Origin: Melitaea cinxia
Lineage: Eukaryota > Arthropoda > Insecta > Lepidoptera > Nymphalidae
Direction of reading: 5' to 3'
NCBI RefSeq assembly: GCF_905220565.1
Contig: NC_059398.1
Coordinates: 9,013,177-9,077,176 of the forward strand
DNA: 64,000 nucleotides
This document shows positions 1 through 12,800 of the stretch, in pieces (within the stretch, counting starts at the first letter, position 1; every line of letters starts with the position of its first letter). The notes under the pieces were generated by a model that saw only the letters and a program-made list of their open reading frames with translations, did not search any database and was not told the origin of the DNA. Made by a program: the position numbers and the translations under genes.

Positions 1-810
1 TCTCATATTTTTTTGCGTACTTAGTAATGTTGAACGAACTATGTACTGTGTTTCTTCACAAAAATCCAATATAATACTATAAAATGGTGTCTAGGCATTC
101 AATAAAACATGTAAAAAAAAATTAATCAATAATAACATCAGTTACACATCAATTGTCAAATAAACTATAATAATTATCGGACATTAAAAGCGATTCTAGT
201 TATTATTATGTCATATTGTGTACCCACAAACTATGTGCATAGTACACTATGTGATATAAAGCAATAAAGATAGATCACTTAATGCGCTCATGTCTCCGTA
301 TATGCCGTTAATCGACCGCAACACTTTAGCTACAATTATCGCCTAATAACGACACGGTGTGACCGTGTATCCGAATCTAATAACAAGTCGACGTCGCCAT
401 GTCCACGATTCTATGCTAATCACTCGTAATTTACGATGGTTGATAATCGCGACTTGCGTACGTGAGTGCATTGTGCGAACGGCAGCGCGCGTACTGGATG
501 TCTGAACGTAGCATGAACACGCCCGCTGCTTTATAATGCGACACCTCACTTGATTGATCTTAAATATTTAAGCGCTTCCAATATCTTTATTTCCACTATT
601 GCTATCTGTACTTTTATCACAAAATTTATTGTTAGCGTTACAAATGAAATGACCTTAATAAAAGAGTTTCAGCTCTTTATAAATGGTGTGTAATATAAAG
701 CTCTTATTACCTACGAAATTGTTTCAATTGAAGCATGAATTAGATGAAACCAGAGTAAAATTTGAAAAGTTATCCTCAACGAATATAAAATCAATAAAGA
801 ATAATACACA
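1..810. other. AT-rich upstream flank, no recognised gene
   Basis: Mostly AT-rich non-coding sequence. A moderately GC-richer patch at about 340-545 is open on the minus strand for 68 codons, but the predicted peptide has no recognisable domain and no clear splice context. I see no RNA gene or recognisable transposon here. Confidence 0.5.
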
Positions 811-972
811 ATGATGGTTCGATATTGGAGCAGTTGTTCAAAATTGGTGTCAATGTTCGCTGCGGTTGCAGTGCTCCGAAATTATATGTTGGGCAACATC
901 GCCGAGTACGGACACGCGGCCCGGCCACCGACCTACGACTCGATCGCCCAAAGCCCTTCCGATCACATTTAA
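811..972 (+). CDS. putative 53-codon small ORF
   Basis: An ATG at 811 follows an in-frame TAA at 802 and sits in a reasonable insect start context (ACACAATGATGG). The frame stays open to TAA at 970-972, giving 53 residues. The peptide has a moderately hydrophobic middle (SMFAAVAVL) and a polar tail containing PPTYDS, a match to the PPxY class of WW-domain ligands. An AATAAA lies at about 1007, soon after the stop, and local GC content is higher than in the flanks. I do not recognise the family. It could be a genuine small gene, the last exon of an upstream gene, or chance. A competing + frame is also open at 825-1007, which lowers confidence. Confidence 0.27.
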   Translation: MMVRYWSSCSKLVSMFAAVAVLRNYMLGNIAEYGHAARPPTYDSIAQSPSDHI

Positions 973-3738
973 TCATGCTGCCAATGCGGAAGGCATTTAG
1001 TAGGTAAATAAAACATTGTCAAGATAAAGACAAAACTTCAAAAGGCACAAAATATGGTAGTTAATATTATGCTTAAGTATCTAACACCTTAACATTAATA
1101 ACAAAAAAGCTGTAAATCAATAATTACGCTTGGAAATGAAATATGTTCATTTTACGATTAACTAAGAGATTTCAACTATTAAATTTAAAAAACAATAAGC
1201 AAATAATTTGTTACGCCGATTTTCAATACATCTTAGTCAATTAATCGCTTTTCATCAATTATTACTTTAGTTTATAAATGCAGCATTTTAATAAAAGGAA
1301 ATGAGATTTGGTTTGTTGTTGAAGCCGCAATACTAAGAAGTACTTAAACGTAATGTACGTATCAATGTGTAAACCTCTTAATGTCCCAAGCACTTGGTTC
1401 TTTTAGTAAAGTAAATAAATAGATAGTGGTGAATCGTCCGCGCCCTCACCCTCCGGGGAAGGTGACTTGCCAAGAGTGTCTAGACGGAGGGACTCCCTAT
1501 CTGCGAATAGAATGACATTCTATTTATCTAAGATGAACTTAAATTGATTTAACTCTGAAAGCTATCTTAAGGAAAACTTTTTTAAAAAACGTTCAGAATT
1601 TGCAAAAAAAATTTGAAGAAAATAGTTAATTTTGACTTTTATGTAAGACAACTGTAGTTAGAAAGATGCAGTGGATGAGAAAGGAAGGGTATAAAAGAAA
1701 AAAAATACAGAGTGTATCCCCCTTTGTTCTAAATCTAAGGCGAGAATTTTTTTAAAAGGTAAAAGGCACTGTAAGCAATATGTAAAGAATACTTACAGTT
1801 GTCGTAGCGCGGGTAGGATATGAAAACATACATATACCTGTATACATGCACGCAGAACTACGGACGAGTTGATGCATTCCCACGGTAACTCTCGGGTATG
1901 GCAACGGAGCTGGAGTAACAATAATTTTGCCCTATAGTTATTGACTCTTAAAGTACGAGCCATAAATACAAGTTGGCTGCTTGGAGAGTAACTGCACAAC
2001 TGGCTATAACATGCATTCGTAATACTTATCATACCTTTATGATTCTATAAGCTCCCATCTTTATTGTCTTGCTCTCGTAGGAAAATTCTAAGAAATTATT
2101 TCCTATAGAAGTAAGAATGTATAGCTGTACTGCTATTTCTATTGCCATAATCGGTAACAACGCGTAAGTTGAATAGGTCATTCGTCCTCTATCTTTTTTT
2201 TTTAATTATTACAGTTCACTTATGTAGTATTGTAACATGTTTTCGTTATTCAGTAATGTATTAAACTTAGAGTGGCAAAGTTTAGTCGACATCGATCAAG
2301 TCTTTTTAAAACCCAATTTTCCCTAACTTTTAAAGACATGCAATAAAAATAATGTAAAATTTGTACCTCTGTACACCGTATAAATAATAATTATTTTGAT
2401 TTGACAATAAAGCTATGTTCGTTATACTTAATTACAACTTCGGTAATTCGTATATCATGTTGATTTTCGATTAAAAAATTCATAAAGAACTAAAAGCTTA
2501 TTAATCAATGAACTCTATTATGCAAATTATGTTTGTGTTATTTTTTATATATAGTAAATTTATACATGTATCCTTTTTATTTTCCAGATTATTTCTTTGT
2601 AAAAACGTAATATTATTAGTCATTGCAATATATTCTCAGTATCACTTCTTTGTTTAGGACGTCCGTGTCAACTTAATGTCTGAAAATAAGATGAAATGAA
2701 TGCATCCACAATAAAGATTAATGCGTGTATCCGGTCATTATAAAAACATCTTATTTATAGAAATGTGTGCATCGGGGTGCACACACGCGTCACGGCGACC
2801 CTCGCTCCCTCCACTCGAAACGTTGTTCCACGACACATATTCCCGCTCGTGTGTCGCCCCTACCTCCCACCTCACCTCTATTTATTACATCTAAACATAA
2901 GTACTGCCAACGAAGAACACTTTACGATTTCTAGAGTATTCTTAGAGAGTCTGTATAATGTTCTAAGCCTCTCATTTAAACAAAAAAATCACCCTCATAA
3001 ATTTTTCGCAAAACATTTTGTTTTCGTAGCTTAAGAGAGCTTAATAGGCTCACTGCGCAGCGGACTGGGCTTCTTGCGTATACGATCTGAACTTTATAAT
3101 ATTCGTACTCGTTCACACTAAGTGGATTTTATTACTTCATAATTAACTTGAACGATGCCATTAAATATTTGATAATGAAATATTGCATTTTATATTATTT
3201 TAATTAGCTTGGTATAATCGTTACGAGTAATAAAAAACGTCGTGTAACAAGTAGATATACGTAGTGTTATTGACAACGCTATAAATATTATGGAACACAA
3301 TATTTCTATACATATTTTTCCGAAGAATTCATTAAATTTAAGATTCAAAATTTACTGATCGGGTGGGGTCGATGGTGGTTCTTGAACTTTAAATTGTGAT
3401 TTGTAATAACCATAATCTCAATTTAAAGCCTCGTAACTGACTATTCTATTTGAATAAAAAGCTATAAATATAACGGAACAACAATATATCGACACTTCAG
3501 TGTCTTTTCTTAATAAATAAAAAATGTGTCTCTAACTTTGGAATCGTTTTACGTTACGGATAAGTTATCGTTACTCTCATAGGACAGAAACGAATATAAA
3601 ATGAAATATGTATCAAAATCTTTTGTTGACAAAAAAGTTTTTTGTTATTTGAAACATTTATAAAAATATATTGTATGTTATTGAATGTGTATTTTTGTGA
3701 TTATTTTCATTTAGCTAATATTGTTTTGCTTGTCGCAG
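973..3738. other. upstream region of the tenectin-like gene
   Basis: Mostly AT-rich. Three patches stand out. A GC-rich stretch lies at about 1435-1500. A patch at 1797-2040 ends, read on the minus strand, in AACT followed by a good donor GTAAGT (1796-1791), but no matching acceptor or known protein is evident. A third GC-rich patch with two hairpins lies at 2764-2860. The region probably contains the promoter and non-coding first exon of the gene whose coding part starts at 3753, because that exon has a splice acceptor just before its ATG. I cannot place the transcription start. Confidence 0.45.
2764..2856. promoter_or_regulatory. GC-rich patch with two short hairpins
   Basis: TGTGTGCA (2764-2771) and TGCACACA (2778-2785) form an 8-bp stem with a 6-nt loop. 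About 45 bp later CGACACA (2831-2837) and TGTGTCG (2850-2856) form a second stem. The patch is much more GC-rich than its surroundings and lies about 0.9 kb upstream of the signal-peptide exon. A regulatory role is inference only. Confidence 0.25.
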
Positions 3739-3819
3739 ACGGGTGGCGGCAGATGGATCGGAAGCGCGCGGCGGCAGCGCTGCTCGCGCTGGCCGCGTGC
3801 ATCGCGTGCTCTTCAGCAG
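3739..3819 (+). CDS. tnc: tnc exon 1: signal peptide
   Basis: The acceptor TTGTCGCAG ends at 3738, so the exon probably starts at 3739 with a short 5' UTR. The ATG is at 3753-3755. The peptide MDRKRAAAALLALAACIACS is a basic n-region followed by an Ala/Leu core and a small-residue cleavage zone, a typical signal peptide. The exon ends at 3819 before GTTCGT, leaving phase 1. It is strongly GC-rich compared with the introns. The open frame continues upstream to 3642, but that part crosses the acceptor and reads AT-rich intronic sequence. Confidence 0.75.
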
Positions 3820-6800
3820 GTTCGTCATACCTCCATAAACATACAATAAACAATATTGTTTATTTTATTTGAAGATAACTACTGATTAGTTAATATTAGT
3901 TATTATATATAAGAAACATTAGAAAATTTGACTGTAACATAAAAACATGTAGTGCAGTATATGTTGATGTGTCTTAATTTTGTAAAAACAGATTTGGAAA
4001 TTTGTAATTTTAATAGTATCGACATATATTGTTTTACGTTTGATTTATCCTTTTATACGAATTTAGTAAAATAGAAAAAGCAGGACATAATTATTTAATA
4101 ATGGTACCCATAAGCACCACACCCATGATAATTGATCTACAAATAGTAAAAAATATATAAGGTTTTATTTTAGATTAACATTTATTTCAATTATCAAAAA
4201 ACATTAAATTCACAGGAGAACAGGTAGAACCGTTGTATTGTCTCGTGACCTAGAATAGGTCTAGCTATTCTTGAGATGTTCGTGCGCGATACCTGTAGCC
4301 GCTTGCGCCGACGTCGCCCGCACTACTGCTACTCCAGGCGCTACTTAAATATATTTAGAATTTATATGTTTAGCTATTTATTCACCTCTACTTTTTAACG
4401 TGCAACATTAAGGTTGTATTCAATACTTTGAATAATCAATTTTTTTTTATAAAACTTTGAATAATTTTAAAGATATTTTCACTAAATTACATAATATTTT
4501 TTAATAAACAAGCTAAAATACATGTGTAGTTTCTGTGATTATCACGTTCCGTCATACAGACTCGTTTTATTACGATTGTGTGACGAGTGATTTTCTTTAT
4601 GAATCGTATAAATGAGTTTTTATGACATAGTTATTATAATAAAACTAAAAAAATAATAATAAGTAAATCGGTTTTGAGTAAGACGATTTTAAATACAAAA
4701 ACTATATGTTAATAATAAATCATTCATTATAATAATAAATTCCTGTCACGTTTTGTCGATAAAAAATATAAGCTAATTGGTCTAGATAGCAGGAAGTTTT
4801 GCTTGGAAGCAGGTAACGTTCGCCCGAGCATACCATTAGATAATACTATTTTAGTCCTCAAAGATTTAGTATCCGCAGCACGGTTAGTTCAAAGAATTCT
4901 TACTGAATTTATGTTTTACATAGGAAGTATATTCAAATGCGGCCTACAATGTTTAGGTCTACCCGTGTGAACTTCATCAAGCATGGCGACCACGACGACA
5001 TTCATTCATTGAAACAACAATCCATATTAATGTAGTGCAAATTTTAAATTCATGCTACCTCCTCATTTCGATTGCTTCGACCATGTCGCTAAGCGCACGA
5101 TTTTGCATAAGTAGGTAGTTTTTTGTTCATGTAAAGCCATTTTTAACCGCCGATTTGCATTTGATAAAATCTTTTTATTTAATGATCTTGAAAAGGGTAC
5201 GGTTCATCATTGTTTTCTTTTTAATTGTTTCTATGTATTAAGTGTATTTTGTTTATGAGCTAGTATTAAAATATAAATAGTGTCTATTAATAAATAAAGA
5301 TTAAATATTAATTAAAAAATGTAAATATTTTAATAAGAAAAATTTTGTAATATAAAAATTCATTTTTAAACCCATTATGCCGCATTGGTGCTGTGTGGTT
5401 AAGGCATTAAAGAATATAACCACCCCCTCTTAACCCGTGGGTGTCGAAAGAGAAGACTAAGGGATAACACAGTTCCACTACTATCTTGGAACTTAAAAAG
5501 CCGACCGATGGCGGGATAACCATCCTACTGCTGGCTTTGAAATACACAGGCCGAAGACGGGCAGCAGCGTCTTCGGTGCGAAAAAGCTAGTCCTGCGGTC
5601 ACCAACCCGCCTGCCCAGCGTGGTGACTATGGGCAAAACACATGAGTTCACGCTATCTTTGGCGTGAACTCGTGGAAGCCTGTGTCCAGTAGTGGACTTG
5701 CGAAAGGCTGATGTGATGATGCAGCATTGTGCAACGGTCACTTCCTCTCCATCCTTCTCCTACATTTGGGAGGAGGGCTATGTTTAGCAGTAGAATATTA
5801 CAGGCTGAAGCGTATACCGCAAGTCAATTAAATAACTGATACCTATTACAACAACTGAAAAATATAGATGAATATCATTTGAAACCACAAAACACGAACA
5901 AACGACACTACGATGACCTTTAGGCGGACGAGCTTTTAGTGCGTGTACTACAATCTACATAAGTTTGTAATACGCTGCGTATTTAAATCTTCTCTCTGTT
6001 TAGTTTTAGAATTTCGTCACATAGACTTGTAAAATGTTACAAAATTCACAATTCAATGTAACCAAATTCTGCAACATAATTATAAATCTTATTCTCTTCT
6101 AATACTAGAAATGTGAATTTAATAAAATTGTTTAGCAAGGAAATAGTGTTCGAAATTCATCTTTTTAAATGTTTAGTTCTTGAAAAAGGATAAAAATTAT
6201 ATTTGTATAAAATATATTTCCAATAAATGCAGCATTGTAATAAGTATATAACGGCATCATAACGTGCTGCATCATAACCAAAAATTGATTACATACTAAA
6301 AATCTCCTGTGGCAGTATGACTTATGCCCTCGCATCGAAACGCAAAGCTACGGTTCCGCCGTTAACGATGTTCTCCGTTACTTTAATTACAACTTTGTCG
6401 CCCCACCGCTAGCTTGCAGTAATTATGCATAGTAAAACAGATATGTAAAAACAACTTAAGACGATAACCGATCGCAACTTTCAAGAGACTTGGGGCTAAT
6501 ATCTTGTCTAGTTTTAATGATCCTAATAACTTAACCCATAAAGGTAGCAGTAAAATACACTTATATCATTCAATATATTCTAATTACGACTTGTTCTTGC
6601 TAGCACTATCATCAGTAGCTTGTAAAATTACGCAATGTTGTAAAATACGTGAAGCAAAAACTTTGTACCCATTTTTACGAAAATTGCGTGGACGGAGGAC
6701 TATGAAATTTCGTACACTTATAGTTTATATAGAGAAGGACTGCAGGATGCTAATATTTTTTTTAATTATGCACAAAAATATATTAAATTAATAAAAAAAA

Positions 6801-9800
6801 AAACATTACACACACTACCGTGTGTTTGACACACTCACGCATATTATACTCTTTTTTTTATTGTCAAAGTCTGTAGTCACATTGAAAACTTTAAAAAAGG
6901 TTCTTAATTTTCATTATTTTTTCGTTCGTTTTCTTTAACTTAAATTTTTAATTATGGTCGAATTTCGTCCTCTGGGCGACCACTAGTTTATGTTAGATTG
7001 TATTTATTTATGTTGAATTTTTTAGTATTATTTTTTTTGATGGTGAAAAATTTAGCTTTGTTTGTTTGAATATTAGAATAAATGAAATATTATTACAAGT
7101 AGTTATTCATTAAAATTATAAATATTGGTATTTCTATAGATGCAATAAAAATATTTTTTTTTATTTACAGCACCGACCGCTAGCAACCAGACTGCCTTAG
7201 AGTTAATGGATGGTGAGAATATGTTTATTTCATAATAATTCCGTTATTCTTTAATCGAAATAAAAAAAAACTATGATATTACAACTTTATTAACATAATG
7301 TATATTATTTGCGGTTTGTTCGATATTTAAAAAACGTATTGAAAAAAAACTACAATAATTTAATGTCAACTAGTATTAATATAAAGACTAGTCTAATGAT
7401 AGCGAGGCTAATACAGTATTCTAAGGTTATTATAAACTATTTGCATCCCTTACAAAAATCTTTAGGTGTTATTTTCCTAAAATTTATTTTGGATTAGATT
7501 TTCTAAGATAGATTTAACGCAGAAAACAGTCATTATTGAATTTAATCTTATAATCGAATTGCAGGTCCCTCAGATGGATGCTACTACAATTTTCAGCATT
7601 ACGGAGAAGGTGATCGAATTATGACGAACGAACCCTGTCTTAACTGCACGTGTCATAAACGGATGCTCATGTGTTACTTGAGAGTTTGCCCGTTCACGAA
7701 GGCGATTGGTCAGGATTGTACAGTGGAGAAGCGAGCCGACCAGTGCTGTCCTATCGTTACTTGCCCTGACGGTAAGATCGATTATTTTAGAAATAAAAAC
7801 ACAAGAATAACTTAAGTTGTGATTTATTAAAAAAATGAGAGAAAAAAGATGAATTATTAAAATTTAATGTCACAAAATAATTTTTATTCGTTATTAGTTC
7901 CAGTTGACCTGCTCACGTCCACATCGACATCATCACCTGCTGAATATGGAACAACTGGAGTTGGCAAACTTGACAAATACGGTTGCAGTATAAATGGAAA
8001 ATATTTTTCTGAAGGTTCTAAAGTTCCGTCTACTCCAAACAAACCGTGTGAACACTGTTACTGTATTCGTAATATGACAACATGTGTAATGCAAGAATGT
8101 ACGTTACATGTGGATGGCTGTACTCCTATATATCATAAGGATGTGTGTTGTCCAGTACGGTATTCTTGTGGTAAGGATTTTTTTTCATTCAAAAAAATAT
8201 TAATTATTCTGACATGAATAAATCTTATTGCTAATACATCTTTATATTTTTAGATCACGAAGAAGACGAAACCCTTCTATTGGACGATATGACCACGACT
8301 GTACGCCCGACACCAGGATTCTTACTTACAACTACAACTGTAATGCCTGTAACGCAGTTAACCCAAGATTGTATTCATGATAACCAAGTGTTCCCAGACG
8401 GAACTTTAATAAAAACAGAAAAAGCTTGTGAACACTGTTACTGTATGAAAGGAGACATTGTTTGTGTAGTACAGGAGTGTGGAATGCCTATGGAAAATGA
8501 AGGCAAAAATTGTACATCTCTACCTCCACGTCATGGTCAGTGTTGTCCAGATACCTACATATGTGAAGCTGATGATCACGTTACTGAATTAACGACGGAA
8601 ATTAAACAGGAACAGTCTACTCAACCTCCAAGAAGAGTTGGAGTCGAAGGAAGTGGATATAGGAATGAACCAGATGAACCATTTACAGAAAAAGGTACAT
8701 TTGAAACTGATATTGAAGGTAGTGGAGAAGATTATGTAACAGATGCTCCAGTTATGATTATAGAGGACGTTATGACAGAGAAAATTCAACCAGATATTAT
8801 CGATGAAACATTATTATCAACGACTGAGAAGGATCAGATAAGTCATATAACTGAACCCGACAAAGATCAAAATACAATCCCTGATATCATACCAGACACA
8901 ATACCAGAAACAATTTCCCAATCCACAGAAACAAATTTGGAACTTACATCTATCGGTACTGGTACTGATCAAAATAAAGCTGAAAATGAACTAATTTCGA
9001 AAGAAGATGAGTACATCACAACTGAATCACTGTTTAAAAAGGATGATAACGGTATTGTATCAGATGAAATGTTAACCATTAAAGAAACCGAAAAATTACC
9101 CACTACTATGGTTGATTTAGTTGAAGAAACTACATTCAAAGATGAACTTTTAGATAACGTTAGCATAGAAGATATTTCACAGCCTCAGCAACAAAGTACA
9201 ACTGTTCCAGATAAGTCTACACCTGAAGTGGTTGCAGTCATCCAAGAAAAGGAAGCTACTACTGATAATCTTTCACTATCTAGCTCTACTGAATCAAGTA
9301 AAACTGTAGATGGAGTCTTAGTAACTACTGAGAAGCAATTATTGACTGGACTAACTACAATGGCTGAGGACAAAACAGAAATACTTGAAACAACGTCTAT
9401 TAACCCAGATATTAATGAAATTGACGAAGACATTCCAATAGTATCATCACCAGGCAGAATTCCCGGAGAAGGAGATTGCCTACTAAATGGAATTACATAT
9501 AAAAATAATACAACAGTACCTACAAGCAATAATTGCCACACAAGTTGTAAGTGTGTAAGTAGTATAATAAAGTGTGATCCAATAATTTGTAGTTCACCTC
9601 CAGAATATGTAGAAAATATGAATGACTGTCAGCCTATTTACGATTCTCCCAATGCTTGCTGTCCTACATACGTTTGCAGTGCGAAGGAAACGATTCCTCC
9701 AGAATCTCATAACCAAATGTCTGGAACAGAAAGCCCAAAACCAATTTCTGAAAGTGACTGCAACGGTCAAGATTGTATCTTAAAAGAAGATAAAAGTGAC

Positions 9801-12800
9801 TGTGGTATGAACGGTTGTGCTGATGAAACACAAAAACCTTTGAATCAAGATTGTGCCGATGGCAAATGTCAAATATTGCCGGTAGTTGCTTGTGAAAGTG
9901 AAAATTGCATAAATGAACCAGTTTCCAGTCAAGATTCTCATAAAATACCCGACTCAGAAAAGAAACCATCTGTAATTTGTGACGAAAATAACAATTGTAA
10001 AACGCCAGAAATTACCCATGATGGTGAATGTAAGGACGAAAGCTGTAAAAAGCAAGATAGTATGAAAACTGAAGTGAATATACCTTCAGATTGTACAGAG
10101 CCAGAGTGCAAAAAGCACGATATGCCACTTTCACCACCAATAGAAGAAACTACAAAACAAAAAATTAATGAACCAGCTCCTAGTGAAGACTCTCACAAAA
10201 TACCCGACTCAGACAAGGGACCATCTGTGGTTTGTGACGAGAATAACGATTGTAAAACATTAGAAAGTACGGAAACTGAAGTGAATCTACCTTCAGATTG
10301 TACAGAACCAGAATGCAAAACACACGACGTGTCACTTTCAACACCCACAGAAGAAACTACAGAACAAAATATTAACGAACCAGCTCCTAGTAAAGACTCT
10401 CACAAAATACCTGACTCTGACAAGGGACCATCTGTGATTTGTGATGATAATAACGACTGTAAAACACCAGAAAGTACGGAAGCTGAAGTGAATCTACCTT
10501 CAGATTGTACAGAGCCAGAATGCAAAATACACAATGTGCCACTTTCAACATCTACAGAAGAAGCTACAGAACAAAAAATTAATGAAAAAGTTCCTAGTGA
10601 AGACTCTCATAAAATACCTGACTCAGACAAAGGACCATCTGTGATTTGTGATGAGAATAACGATTGCAAAACACCAGAAATTTCCCAGCATGATGAATGT
10701 AAAGATGAAAGCTGCAAAAAACAAGAAAGTGCGGAATCAGAAATGAATATGTCTTCAGATTGTACAGAACCAGAATGCAAAAAACACGATATACCACTTT
10801 CGCCACCTACAGAAGAAACTACTGAATACAATATTAATGAACAAGGTCCTAGTGAAGACTCTCATAAAATACCTGAATCAGACAAGGGACCATCTGCGAT
10901 TTGTGATGAGAATAACGATTGTAAAACACCAGAAATTTCCCAGCAGGATGAATGTAAAGACGAAAACTGTAAAAGACAAGAAAGTATGGAAGCAGAAGTG
11001 AATGTACCTACTGATTGTTCAGAATCAAACTGCAAAATACCTTTACTAACTTCAGAAGAATCTACAGATTCGACGACAGAAAAAAATTCTAACGATATTG
11101 TTCAAATAGACGTGACACAAAGCCCAATGGATACAATTACTGAAATTTCAGAAAAAACTACCAAAACTGGTGAAATCATACCAGAAGTAACTAAAGAAGT
11201 TAGTATAGAACCTTCAGAAAAACTAACTACAATATCAAATGAAGTTTCAGATGTAACGGACGCAGCAGCTAATGGTGAATTAACAGAATCACCAATGATT
11301 CAGATCACTTCCCAAAAATATGATATAACAAAAATAACAGATCACACGAAAATTGAACATGTAACTGAATCTTTAGCACCACAAGAGGCTGATAAAGTAA
11401 CACTAGCAGACGAAACAGCAACCGATAAAGAGGTAGCCGGACCGGCGAAAACAGAAGCTCAAGATCAAGTAGACAAAATGTATGTTACGACTGAAATTCT
11501 TGAAGAAACTACAGATTCATACGTACATAGTACAAAACATGATGAAAAGTATGGAACGGTTTCTCAGCTAGGTAAAGAAAAGGAAGAAACTTATACTGGC
11601 ATTCCAGAATTAAATCAAAACGAAAAACTAAGTACTACTGAAGCTACTGGTACAAGTGAAAAACTCACGACAATTAAAGATGTTACAGAAATGTATAAAA
11701 TAGAGAAAGAAAAGACTGAGATACCAATTACTCTCGACAATGTAGATACGCAAACAGAGAAGATCTCAACAGATTATGAAAAGGCTACTGAAACGAATAA
11801 GTTGCCTCAAGTTACAATTGAACCGCATGAGCAATTTGTAGAAACACATACAGAAAAAGACAAAACTGAAACATCTCAGTTAGATGAGACACATGACATA
11901 ATTACAGAGAAAAATACTGTAGATATGGCGATCGAAGTAACTCCAGAATCACCTGTTACAGAAGTTAATGAAGCTACTACCGATAAATTGGGTGTTACTA
12001 TTGAACCTAATATTGTTCCAACTGAGCTTCCACAATCGTCACAGACAAAATTAGATCAAGTTACTAAAGATATAACAGAAATTGTAACAGATAAGCACGA
12101 GGTATATACTGAATCTTCTGAATATATTACTCCAAAAGTTGAAGAAGCAACGTTAGAACCATCTATGCAACCAAGTAGCGTTACTCAAGAAGATCATAAA
12201 TCAGAAGTAACAGAAGAGTCGATTACAGAAAATATAACTGTCACAGAAAGTTCTAATATTCTACAAACTAAGACCGAGTCTACTTCAGGCGAGTTTGGGC
12301 AGTTTGTAACGAAATCAGAAGAAGTTTATGCAGAAACATCACAACAACCACATGAAAAAGTAGATGAAATATCATCAACTCCTATAATAGAAAAGAAAAT
12401 TGAAGAGCCTGTAACAGAAAAATTAACAACTCAAATAGTTGAATTTGAAAGTACTGAAAAACAGAACATTTATAATGAATTTTCTACAGAACACGAACAA
12501 GAACTACATACCTATGAAGAAATAAGCAATAAGGATCAGACAATACCTATAGATAGCAGCACAGAATTACCAACCTCGTTTACAGTATCAACAGAAACAA
12601 TGAAGGTTAACAAAGTCCAAGATGCTCACACAGATGAGCCTGATAAGTCTGTAACTGAAAAAGAATTAGATTCTTCAGTTGATGTTATTCATGCAACATT
12701 AAAAGCAGAGGAAGTACCACCAACGGAGGTTTATCAACAGATTACGGAAAAATTGGAAGATATTATAACAGAATCTACTCCACCACAGGAATTTGTAGAC

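Larger units (their letters stand above)
3820..7170 (+). other. tnc: tnc intron 1 (3.35 kb)
   Basis: AT-rich intron holding a composite retroposon at 5391-5813 and a second interspersed repeat at about 6640-6988. A GC-richer patch at about 4260-4345 and another at 6335-6415 are unexplained; large first introns often carry enhancers, but nothing here proves it. Confidence 0.7.

Noticed and set aside
3642..3752. Upstream extension of the tnc start to 3642
   Set aside because: It crosses a good splice acceptor at 3738 and reads AT-rich intron; the ATG at 3753 gives a proper signal peptide.
9185..9541. Antisense open frames across the giant tnc exon, including 9185-9541, 14234-14623 and 9664-9969
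   Set aside because: They mirror the low-stop composition of the Thr/Glu-rich coding strand, have no domains or splice context, and are explained by the strong + strand frame.
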